A stretch of DNA of 64,000 nt, taken from contig NC_049979.1 in the NCBI RefSeq assembly GCF_000003815.2, positions 8,102,217-8,166,216 of the forward strand, in the 5' to 3' direction. Every line of letters starts with the position of its first letter. Within the stretch, counting starts at the first letter, position 1. The notes beneath the pieces were generated by a model. The model saw nothing but the letters and a program-made list of their open reading frames with translations, searched no databases and was not told the DNA's origin. A program made the translations under genes and the position numbers. Below are positions 1-10,500 of the stretch, one piece after another. The DNA is from Branchiostoma floridae (Eukaryota > Chordata > Leptocardii > Amphioxiformes > Branchiostomatidae).

Positions 1-526
1 CTACAAACCAAGCTTAGTTTTATCTCCCAGCTGACTCGTGCAACCGCAGAGTTGACCTACAAACGTTGGGTCAAGTCCGAGGAGTTTGAGAATAACGGAT
101 CAGCTACGAGAAAATAGATCACTTCTAGCCTCACCATGCATCTGACTTCCTTTCTACGTAGGTTTATTGGTCTACAATCGGTTACATGGCGACAAAACGT
201 ACCATAAGTAGAAGATACTGACCTGCTTTTTCGTTGCCCTCCCCACTTTGTTTTCACACAGTTGGAAGCGTATTACGTCATCGCACTTCTGACAAGTTCA
301 AAGTACGCATGCTCAGAAAGGATGGGCTACCTACAGAGTTTTTCAGCGACCTTTATTCTGTATTTCATCGCTGATAAAGATAATGTAGATGTGACAGTTA
401 TGCGTTATACGTACTTATACGTTATATACTAATATATGCATATGAATAAAAGAGATACTGGGGTGATAAACTATAAACTATATCAACTGTTGCGTGGTAT
501 CTGAAACCCCAAGCAGAGCCTTAAAA
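1..526. other. Upstream spacer of POLE2
   Basis: No convincing exon was found on either strand. The only open stretch is a 66-codon minus-strand frame at 57-257 with no recognisable content. The last part before 527 is AT-rich and probably holds the POLE2 promoter. Confidence 0.5.
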
Positions 527-538
527 TTTGGCGGGAAA
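527..538 (+). promoter_or_regulatory. Putative E2F site in the POLE2 promoter
   Basis: The sequence TTTGGCGGGAAA is a near-ideal E2F/DP site (TTTSSCGC type), ending 16 bases before the POLE2 ATG. E2F control is well known for replication genes, so S-phase regulation is a reasonable inference. Binding itself is not shown. Confidence 0.7.
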
Positions 539-554
539 TTTTGCACCAAGCAAA

Positions 555-3500
555 ATGGCTGGACGACTGAAGTCTTCGATCGTGAGCGCCTTCAAAATGC
601 ACGGTTTGTCACTAAGGATGTAAGTTGGGGCTACATTGTGGTTGTCAACTAAGACATTGAAGTTAGTCATAGTTTAGTAATATTTCTTGTTGGAGTCGTC
701 CATTCTACGAAGTTCAAAATTAACGTAAAATATAAGTAACGTAAGGTGGGAGGGGGGCATCGTAAGTTTCAGGTATAAAGCAGGTCTCCTAGGCATGTCT
801 CCATGTATACCAATTGTAGACCAATAAATGTTTTAACGTCCTTGCCCCAACAAAGGAATGTTACATGTTTGAATTTTACATATCACGTTATGATTTTGTC
901 TCTTATTATGCAGTCACTGCCAGTAACCCATAAATCTGGTGTTGAGGTAGCAGAACACAGTTTTCGGCCTATGGGGATTTCTATAGTTAAGGGCCTCAAG
1001 GTGACTGGCTTCGACGCATTAAAAAATATAGTAGGGTGCACTTTTGGAATAGCAAAATCGGATATGTTTGAGTTGCTGTCGGCGTATCGTCTGCTCACGC
1101 CCTCTTTGAAATGCCCCTCTGCGGAGGTCATAGAACTGCAGCCGGCTCACGCTAGAAAGGCAGTTGCGTAATGGAGCGCATTTATACACGAAATAGAAAA
1201 CTTTCACAATCCAAACCATGCAGTCTCAGAGTCGACACCTTCTGTGACCACGTAGCACAGATTATATCTGGCTGCCCCTCAAATAAGGCTTTTTACCTCT
1301 CCTTCAACAAATTTATCCGTACTATTTTATGTACCCGCGTCATACACCCCGGGGTTCGCCCATTAATACTGTGTTCTGCTACCTTGATACTGTAACTTAA
1401 CGTTAAATCTTATAAAAAGGATTAGGAAATGTTTACCAGTATTGTTTTTGTTATTGGGTGGGCCGACTACTCTCTCTTGGCAGCCAGGGGCTGAACTGCG
1501 AGGAGTTTACAATAGATCATGATGGGGCTAAATCGTTTGATATCGATGGATACGTAACGTTACATATGATTTGTGCATCTAGAATGCTGTTGATGTTTAC
1601 TCTTTAATATCATAAGTATTGGAAAAAGAAATGCAGTGGTTAAATTATGTTGATATGAATGGGATACTAAAGCACAGCTATGTTTACAGCGAGGCCAGTA
1701 AGTTCCTGGTTGAAGCCTTGACTCCGGTGAATGAGGTAGAGAGGGAAGAGTGGCTGGACAGGATCATTGAGGCAGTGCAGAAACAACCTTGTGAGTAACA
1801 AGGGTTTACCCTTCTGGGGTATGACCATGCAGGCTTTTCATATGGTGTCATTTGTGCAGTGCCAATAAAAATCTCCTGTAGAGTAGGAAGGCAGGGTCTA
1901 ACACTGTTACAAAAGCCACAACCCAAAGCCTTAACTTTGTTGAGACTGCATGTCGACTTATGATTTGTATTGTAAGAGAAAAATGTGTGGTGATTGCACA
2001 TTTTGGCTTTCCTTAATTTTTCCATTTTTGTTGTTCACCATTTTGAAATGATGACAAGTGTTGTGTTTCTTCCAGTGGAGTCTTCTATGATAGACAGATT
2101 GACACTAGAAGCAGCTGTAAATGACTGTGTGCAAGGAGGAGAGGAAGACAGGTAAATGCTTTAGACCTAACATGGTGACTGTGACTTTTGAATGGCAAGA
2201 TGGGCAGTAATTATATAGAAGATGTTTCTATTTTGATGTACAGTTGTGTCTTTGTCAGCCAACCTACCTGCCAAAGTACATGTAACATGTTATCCATTAT
2301 TATTAATCTTCATTATTATCATTATTTTGCAGTGACCAGGTCTTCAGTGTAATTGATGCTTTTGACATTCCCAAATTTGATTACAACTCAGAAAGGAAAA
2401 AGTTTATGCCGTAAGTACATGCCCTATCTTAATTTAAGATGAAGTTGATGTACATACATGTATGTTTTAATAGTAACGTCAGAATGCTTAGATGTTCACC
2501 TTTTGAAATCTTACATGTTAATCATCTGTCAACATATATGTTTTCAAAAGATCAGTTATCTTCTCTTATGTTATATTTCATGGATAAAGAAAGTACAAAC
2601 TTCTTTCAGGGGTAGGTATTAATTACTGTATTGTCAAATTGTGGCTTCAGTGTTTTGTAGTAGTTCTTATGTGTAGGTACCATTTTATTAGGTTAGGGGT
2701 GACAGGTTTTTTACATTCATTTCACAGTTCTACAGCACCAAGAAGTCTACATGGCCAGGCTACAGACAAGGCCCAACTCTTCAGGGACAGATACACTGTC
2801 CTATTTCAGGTTGGCAGCACACAGTTATACACTATATTTGTCATATTTCTTCATAGAAATATCCTCCAGTGTCGCAGCACTGTTGCTCCTGCTTGTGTTG
2901 AATACATAGCTGATTCGTAGCATTCAATCATGAAATAATTTCTATATTTTGTGCGTTCTGTTGAAGTAGATTTTGTCATTCCCACAGAGAACATCCAGAC
3001 ATGAGTTGTTTACACCTCCTGTCATGGGAGCCAACCCTGTACACCAGACAAAGAAGTTCCAGGTAAACAATTAGAAATGGATGTTGAAAATCTTTTGCTG
3101 TTTAAAGCACTTGATACACATATGCATACTTTGTGTGTAAAATGCAGTGTACATTTCAAAGGTGGGCCACCGTAGCTTTGCACAGTCATTGTATTAAGCA
3201 GCATGACACTGATGTAGCGAGTCTTTGTCTTTGAATCAGTAGTGTGACTTGTTTTGTTGCCATTGATAGTTGAGACCTGTGGAGTACCTGCTAGGCAGTG
3301 TTGCCAAGCTGGGAGAAATCATTGTGCTGGGGATGGTCACTCAGCTCAAGCCTGGCAGCTACTACCTGGAAGATCCTACTGGAGCAGTCAAGATGGACCT
3401 CAGTCAAACTATATCCTTTTCCTTAACTAGGGTACATCGTTTGTCAGTTGTGTTTATTATAGAATATAACACAGAGTATTCTGTATTGCCCAAAGTACCA

Positions 3501-6500
3501 CAGATAGGATTGCCCAATGGTCAAATATTTATCTATATAAAGCAAATGTTTGTCCACATGGCCCAGGTATGACATAATAAAGGTTATATGACAGTCATGA
3601 TGATCCTGAGCTCCAGGGTTGCAAACTATATATGCATGTATCACAGCGCACCAAGGCAATACCAAGTCAAATTTTTGGTTGGTTTGTTACCAATGCATAG
3701 AGAGCCATCTCCTTAACTGCTCTGTACAACTTTCACAATGGCTTGTTCACAGAGAACTGCTTTGTCCTTGCTGAAGGTAAGTAACTTGTTTGTAAGACTT
3801 TATTGACATGTACACATGTACTTGATTTTATTTTGCATAACACACTTTGTGTTTTCAATTTGACACAAAAATACACTCATTTTGTTTTTCAGGATGGTAC
3901 GAAGACCAGGTTTTCCATGTAACTGCCTTTGGGTTTCCTCCACCTGAACCAGCAAAGACAACAAGGTACATTGTACATGTATAAAGACAGCTCTTGTAAC
4001 AGCAATGTAACAATATACACAGTTACTGAAAATGATGTATGAGAAAGTATGATAATCTTCAGTAATTAGAATTTTATGCCACATTCATTGTAGTAAATGT
4101 AAGTGAATTGAAGCCTTAAAAAAACACATTTTGAAAAAAGCGAAAGCTCAAAGTAAGACATGCATTTTCATGGAAGAGCTGTTGTAAAATGTGTTAGTTT
4201 CCTATTTTGGTCTCACAACTCACTGTTATCTGCAGGGCCTACTTTGGAAACATCAATTTCTTTGGTGGTCCATCTGCAACATGTGCCAAGGCCTCCACCA
4301 AGTTGAGAGTGATTGAGAGAGAAAATGAAGATGCCATGATTGTCTTCCTCTCAGATGTGTGGCTTGATGATTCAAAGGTGCAAAATTTTTTAATGACAGT
4401 TTTCCGTGCTCTGCTATTGGTATTTTTTTTGGTATTTTTTTGTAATAACAGTTGATCTAGACTACTGGCGATTTTTTCATCTTCATTCTGTGTCGTAATG
4501 TGTCTGTGCTATTTTTTCAGGTGATGGAGAAGCTGAGAGTGTTGTTCACAGGCTACAGCGAGATCTGTCCAACAGCTTTTGTGCTGTGTGGAAACTTCAC
4601 ATCAAGTCCATTTGGAAGCTCCCACATCAAAACCCTAAGAGGTATTTAAGTTTATACTGTTTGCATCTACTTTTAATTTGATTAGAAGAAAATCTGTTTT
4701 GCACTTAAAACAGCAACTTAATCTTGACCAGACTGTGTTACTCATTGCCAGTAAGTTTTTAAAGTTAAATTTGCCATGTCAAGATCAATAGAGAAATATG
4801 TAAAATAAATACTACTGTCGGCACAAATTTTGTTTTATTTTCGTTTGTTGCAGAGTCCTTTCGAGGACTGGGAAATCTTATTGCACAGTTTCCAAGTCTA
4901 GTTGAAAGGTAAGCCTTTGCTTTATTGGGTCTGGTATACTCAAACCTTTCATGGCCTTATATTATTACATAAATATCCACACTGCTGAAGCATAACCAGC
5001 CTTCTGTCACAAGTTCACAACTTAAATTCCTAGAAAAATTGACTACATTCCAGCTAGCAGGTTTTGAGTTCTGAACAATTTTGTACTTTTCCTGTTCAGT
5101 TCTAGGTTCATATTTGTACCAGGAAGCCAGGACCCTGGCCCAGGAAACGTCCTGCCCAGACCAAATATTCCTGACTGTGTGACAGAAGAACTCAGGAGGA
5201 AAGTACCTACTGCCACATTCACCACGAACCCCTGCAGGTAGGGATCAGAGTACATGTACCATACTTTTTAGCCCCATCAGTTGATATAGATTACTTAGTA
5301 AGTCTGTTTTGAATTGTTAGGTTTACCTCTGCCATCAGAGCTACAGCTCATCTGAGATCTGTTTTACTTAATAACTATGTAATGCCTCATGAAAGCGGAC
5401 TACTGCCTTGGATGGACCACAGCAGAAGTATTATCAAAGACTGGATACTACTACTACTACTTCTGATTTACTACTACTATTACTAATCTACTACTACTAC
5501 TGTTGCTCCACATGATATACCAGGCTTAAAAGTTAAATGTGTACATTAACTGTTACACATCTCTTATCAACTGGTTCGAACTAATTGCTGGTTCTGTGCA
5601 ATGTTATTGATTAAACTGTAATACCGGTATTCTTTCTAAGGATCCAGTACTGCACCCAGGAGATTGTGGTGTTCCGTGAGGACATGGTCACCAAGATGTG
5701 CCGAAACTGTGTCAAGTTTCCCTCGGACAGAGACATCTCAACGCATGTAAGTTTGGCTTCCAAGTCAACTATTCACAGCTCAATCTGGCTGGAATCTACA
5801 TTTGTATTTTTACAGGTCTCCCATCATCATACATGAATATTCAGAATCCTGGTTATCTCGTTTTTGTACCAGCTTTCTGTGTCCAGTTGCAATATGGAAT
5901 GGCGTGTTAACCTACACAGAAGCCTTTTGACTCCTCTTTTTTTAAACCCACAGCATGAAGTTAAGATCTCTGTGTATGTTACAGTTTATAAAGACCCTCG
6001 CCTCCCAGGGCCACCTGTGTTACTGTCCTGCTTTGTGATCAATTTTGTATCCATTTACTATATGGAATGGTGGCCTTTTGACTTGTCTTTTTTTTTTAAA
6101 TTAATAAATCACAGCATAAATTTACGATTTTCATCTCTGTGTATGTTACAGTTTGTGAAGACCCTTGCCTCTCAGGGCCACCTGTGTCCCCTCCCGCTGC
6201 ACGTAGAGCCTGTGTACTGGAGTCATGACCACGCCCTCAGGGTCTACCCTCTACCCGATGTGGTGGTGGTGGCCGACAAGTTTGATGCCTACAGCAACAC
6301 ACATGTGGACTGTACCTTTGCCAATCCTGTGGGTTTGCCACTCCACTTTATACATATCATTTTAAGGTGTCAATGTAAGGTATGAACCAGGATTTCAGGC
6401 ACAATTTGTTATCAGACTTGTCCATGGCAAAACAATTCCAAGTTGCAATTTCTGTAAAATTTATAATTTTTTTGTCTGCATCATGGCGTCGTAAGCTTGG

Positions 6501-6927
6501 AATGGTTGAATCAACTTGAATGTATTAATTGCGTGGACAAAAACACCTTTGCCCTTAATTTCAATACATGAAATACACATGCACGTTACTTCAGGTATAT
6601 TTGTTTTGTCGTTTCAGGGTTCTTTTGCATGTAATGATGCAGTCTTCAAGGTGTACTATCCAGCAACCAGGCAAATGGAAGACAGGTATTTGAAAATATG
6701 TATATTATATTTTTTAAGGCAGTTAGTGATAACAATGCCTAACATTTCTTATTACATGAAATCCAATATTCCCCTAGACTGCAAGAAATTAATTATTTCA
6801 AAGCAGATTATTTACGATATAAAAAGTTGCGGGCTTATGAACTTTTTTTAAAGATTTTCTTACTGTACAATTCGTTCATGTGTGAACCAAAATCTTTTTG
6901 TTTGCTTCCAGCCAAATCCAAGATTGA
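555..6927 (+). CDS. POLE2: DNA polymerase epsilon subunit 2 (B subunit)
   Basis: Non-catalytic B subunit of the leading-strand replicase Pol epsilon (nuclear), which holds the catalytic subunit in the CMG-linked holoenzyme. Seventeen coding exons give 520 aa (human 527): 555-619, 1690-1790, 2076-2151, 2333-2410, 2728-2809, 2988-3062, 3270-3410, 3728-3776, 3893-3965, 4236-4377, 4521-4641, 4854-4908, 5100-5237, 5641-5746, 6152-6328, 6618-6685, 6912-6927. Phase closes at every junction. Recognisable blocks are [16 protein letters not shown] near the N terminus, an OB-fold region ([19 protein letters not shown]), NINFFGGPS, and the inactive calcineurin-like phosphoesterase core ([46 protein letters not shown]). 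The intron at 3411-3727 is AT-AC, U12-type; the others are GT-AG. A decayed copy of exon 15 lies just upstream of the real one. The ATG at 555 matches the family start and follows an E2F site. Confidence 0.97.
620..1689 (+). other. POLE2 intron 1
   Basis: Intron of 1.07 kb with a GTAAGT donor and TTTACAG acceptor. It contains a 122-codon open frame (803-1171) that resembles no family I recognise; it may be a transposon relic or chance. Confidence 0.75.
3411..3727 (+). other. POLE2: AT-AC U12-type intron of POLE2
   Basis: The donor reads ATATCCTTTT, the U12 AT-AC consensus. The branch-site sequence TCCTTAAC lies at 3710-3717, with its A at 3716, 11 bases before the terminal AC at 3726-3727. 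Splicing here joins ...DLSQT to [10 protein letters not shown], matching human POLE2 without gap. No GT-AG choice in this stretch preserves the alignment. The intron is 317 bases. Confidence 0.92.
5445..5510. repeat. (CTA)n-rich simple repeat
   Basis: Interrupted tandem CTACTA triplets in the POLE2 intron between exons 13 and 14. Confidence 0.85.
5870..6192 (+). repeat. Tandem duplication covering the start of POLE2 exon 15
   Basis: Two adjacent diverged copies, about 5870-6033 and 6040-6192. Both carry an ATATGGAATGG motif, a GCCTTTTGACT block, a T-rich tract, CACAGCAT and TCTCTGTGTATGTTACAG, followed by the first 40 or so bases of exon 15. The second copy is the functional exon. Confidence 0.85.
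5985..6034 (+). pseudogene. Decayed duplicate of POLE2 exon 15
   Basis: Downstream of an intact TATGTTACAG acceptor, the frame reads [12 protein letters not shown], as in the true exon ([12 protein letters not shown]), then diverges and meets a TGA within a few codons. Use of this acceptor would truncate the protein, so it is a pseudo-exon or poison exon, not an alternative coding exon. Confidence 0.8.
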
Positions 6928-7119
6928 GCACACGTCCAGCTGTCATGGAACATCATATTATAACAAGTAGATGTTGGTTTGTGCTTCATGTATTTAAAAG
7001 AGTGCCTTTTTAAAAGTCATGACAAACTACTGAATGTAATCTGTGGAGAATTGTGCATTTATTCTTAATCACCTGAAATCAGAAGAACAGATGTGTAAAG
7101 TGTAACCGTATATAAGATC

Positions 7120-7125
7120 AATAAA
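7120..7125 (+). terminator. Polyadenylation signal of POLE2
   Basis: AATAAA about 190 bases after the POLE2 stop codon, the first canonical signal downstream. Confidence 0.75.
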
Positions 7126-7213
7126 AGTTGTACATCAAAGCTTTACTCTGATATGGTGTTTTTGTAAGTTTAGTGCTACATGAAGAGGATATGACAAATC
7201 TAAAGCAAGATCT

Positions 7214-7280
7214 GCCAAATAGCAATTACTCAAGCAGCTGGATATGATTTTGCTTGAGTAATTTCTACTGGTATTTGGCG
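7214..7280. mobile_element. MITE-like palindrome, family A (copy 1)
   Basis: The left arm GCCAAATAGCAATTACTCAA and its imperfect inverse ending in TTTGGC enclose GGATATGATTTT. The same arms recur at 29224, 44466 and 45939. This copy is internally deleted. Confidence 0.7.
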
Positions 7281-7557
7281 TATCTTATTGAATGTCAAAC
7301 CTCAATCGAGGTAATACAAGATGTAGTTAGCCTTATTTTCTGTGGTCTTCTGGCCAGTAGGTACACACATGTGCTTACTAAGATAAATTTGTGGCTTGAT
7401 AAACTACATACCCTTCATGCTGTGTTAAGGTGGGTGCATACATTGCACATGACGGCATAACGTTACACTTTTACAAAAGCGTACAAAATTTTCTCAGAAT
7501 ATGTAAGCATGGTTGATTAAAGGTGAGCACTGCTTGGTTCAGGACTGAGGGGCTGTT

Positions 7558-10500
7558 TCAGCATTCCGCATCCATCACCACCTCCTGGAGGTTGTCCACC
7601 CCATATATGGGGTTCTCGATGCCCCCGTCCCTGGTGTCCCCGTCAGGAGTGGTGGGTGGGGTGGTGGTGACGGAGGCCGGGTCCATGGTACCTGACAGGC
7701 TGGTGTCACTGTACATGGGGTTATCCTGTAGGAATAACCAGTGTTCAGACTTCAGCACAGGAGAAATACATGAAGCTAGTACAACATACAAAAAACTGCA
7801 CTGAGGAAGGAGAGCCATTTGACATACTTGAAATGCTCAATTCATGAAATGCAAAATTATGCTCCCCATTAAGTGAGCACAGGCCTTATAATATTCATTT
7901 AAATAGAGCACAAATTGTAGCGGCTTTATGTTGCTCTTGGAATAGACAGCAGGTCTACCCAGATTGCTTCGTGGCCATGACTAGATTAGAATGTTTCACA
8001 GTCTGTTAGGATGTTCATATATCTTCCTATCCTTTTGTGATGATCAAGTAAATGATTAAGTTGCAGCAGGAGTTATGCCAAGGGAAATCTTGTTGAAACA
8101 CTGACCTCCACAGGGTTGTCGTACATGGGGTTGTTGAAGCCCTTGCTGCTGCCCAGATCTTCCACCCCGCTGTAGCTCAGGCTGAAGTGGTCAGGGCTGT
8201 TGGGGTCGAAGTTCGGGTTGGAGAAGGTGGCTCCACCCATCTCAAACTCGTTGGTGAGAGTCTTCTTCCCATTGAAGGCCGGCATCTTGGGCATTTTCGG
8301 CATCTTTGGTAGACTCAGTTCCAGTGGGGTGCTGTGGAAGGGAAACAGAAGCACTTATGACCCAGCTGAACTGATATAAACATTTTTAATCTTTTTCATG
8401 TACAAGAATGTCATTTTCTAAACATATCACTATTTAACAATATAATTCATTCAACTTTTGTCAACAGTACAAATAGAAGAACTACCATTCATTTCAACTA
8501 TTGATGTATCTATACTGTTGGACAGTTGAGGTTCACTTAATCTAAATTTGGCAGGCAACTTTGCCTGCAACTTTAATATATGCTTAACAGGACTTGGTTA
8601 ATGTTAATTAATGTATTTGGAATCTTCATTTCCATATCACCATATTCAGTGTGCCCTTGGGTTGCAATGCTACCTACTTGAAGAAGCATCATGCATCACC
8701 TCAATTGAGGAAGACAAAGTGTTAAATATATAAAACCATAATAACAGTACCTCCTACGTCTGACGAAGAAGGCTACCAGGACAATGATAAGGAGGACAAT
8801 GATGACTGCAATGACTATCCCTGCTATTGTTCCTCCAGCCATACGGCCACCTGTAAGGAGAAGAAAGAACAGAAGTTATGCTTTATTAACTTAGGTTGGC
8901 AATTGCCATAGATGGGTCAGCTCTGACAAATCTCTGTGAACCAGCAACAAGTTGTAGGAAGTAACAAAGGTGATCATGAGTAAAAGCAACCTCGCTTCAG
9001 GTTGAAAAAAAGTGTTCAACTACTAAATACTATACAATATAATGGTACGTGACATTCTAGTTCCTGTACAGTTTTACTTTTGGAAACAATCAGTCTACTG
9101 ATATTAATGATGACAATTAAGATTTTTTTTAAATTTGTCACCACCAAGAAAAGAGTGATATTATTTGCCCTTGTCCTTGAACGCACCTGTCTGTCCAGAT
9201 GGTCCTGATCCCTTTGTAGAGGCCTGTACATCAACAGCAGTTATCCCCAGGCCAGCTAGAACAGATGACAAAAATTTCAAAGAGGTTAAGTAGAACCTTA
9301 CGGACATTGGTGTCGCACTGTTAAGCAGATTAGTTTGAAACCATAAAATAAAAATTGAACCCCCTGCAAACAGCGGACATAAGGCCAAGTGTTGTGTACC
9401 TGCTGGTAAGGTGTCCCTGACCTCCTGTGCCATGGCAGCAGCAGTCTGCCCATTCTGTGTGCCTGGGGCGTTATCCTGAAGCACAAGCTGCACTTGTCCT
9501 GCTCGCGACACCGCAGACTTGGATAGGATCGTTCTCACGCCTTGATATTTGTCCTGAAAAAAAATAATAAAAATTTTGGTCCAGGTTAATTTCAAACATG
9601 CCTTTAGAAAGCCAACTTTACATCTTAATATCAAATTTACGTCTTACTGTTAGCTTCTGACTTCCAGAGATATGATGACAGATTAAGATATCTTTGACCT
9701 CTGATTTATGAGCTTTAGTTGCACATGTTCAATGTAATGCTATCAACTCTTTCCATACTTTTGTCTAGGTTGCTTTACCCAAAGCTTTTCTCTGTTTCTT
9801 GAAAATGACATTGGTATTTCCACCATTCCTACCTGTTGCAGATACTGTGTTCGGATGTAGCTCTCCAAGTTTTGGAAGTTGAAGTTGTCTCCATACCCAA
9901 TGGTCAGGACAGCCCCTAGAAAAGACAGGAGGCTCTGTAAGCAGGTATCACCAGAAGTTTCTAGCACCACAGCAAACAATGTAAGACAATTACAAACCTG
10001 GCATTACCAATAATTATTACACAACTGATAAGTGGAAAGATATGTAAAGGATCCTTTGATAACTTTGTCATCCCTGGATTCGGTGAGTGCTGTACTCGTT
10101 AATGGCTGTTAGCATCGCTTACCACATACGCCACAGCAGTGTCCCTGTGGGGTAGGGGGATTGTCACACTGTAGACCTCGATCTTGACATTGAACTGCAG
10201 CACAGATCACAGTCTTCATCTGAAAGTGGAGGTTTTCATAGTTTCTTAATAAGTACAGTCACTCTTGATAAGGCACTAAGGACAAGATAGATATACATGG
10301 GTACTAACTTTAAACCTTCATAACTTAAAAGAATTCAGCGGTCTAAACAGAAATATGAACAGCTACGAAAGTTTCATATTCATTATAATTAGTGTCAGAC
10401 TTGGATGTGGTAGAGAGAGAAGTAGATACATACTGCGTCATTCCCACAGGCACATCCTGTGACATCAGTACAGGAGCCTCCAATGTTCACAGTAGGCCTG

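Larger units (their letters stand above)
6928..7557. other. POLE2 3' UTR and POLE2/AMN convergent spacer
   Basis: Holds the POLE2 3' UTR, a small palindromic element (7214-7280), and presumably the AMN 3' UTR on the minus strand. No clear AATAAA was seen for AMN. Confidence 0.6.

Noticed and set aside
803-1171. 122-codon plus-strand frame in POLE2 intron 1
   Set aside because: No recognisable family and no need for it in POLE2; phase and homology are satisfied by splicing 619 to 1690.
3270-3572. Read-through of POLE2 exon 7 past 3410
   Set aside because: The extension has no homology. The AT-AC junction restores the conserved block exactly.
8106-8850. LDL-receptor-like protein based on NPxY motifs and a membrane helix
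   Set aside because: Upstream exons give the amnionless signature and VWC module, with no LDLR repeats.
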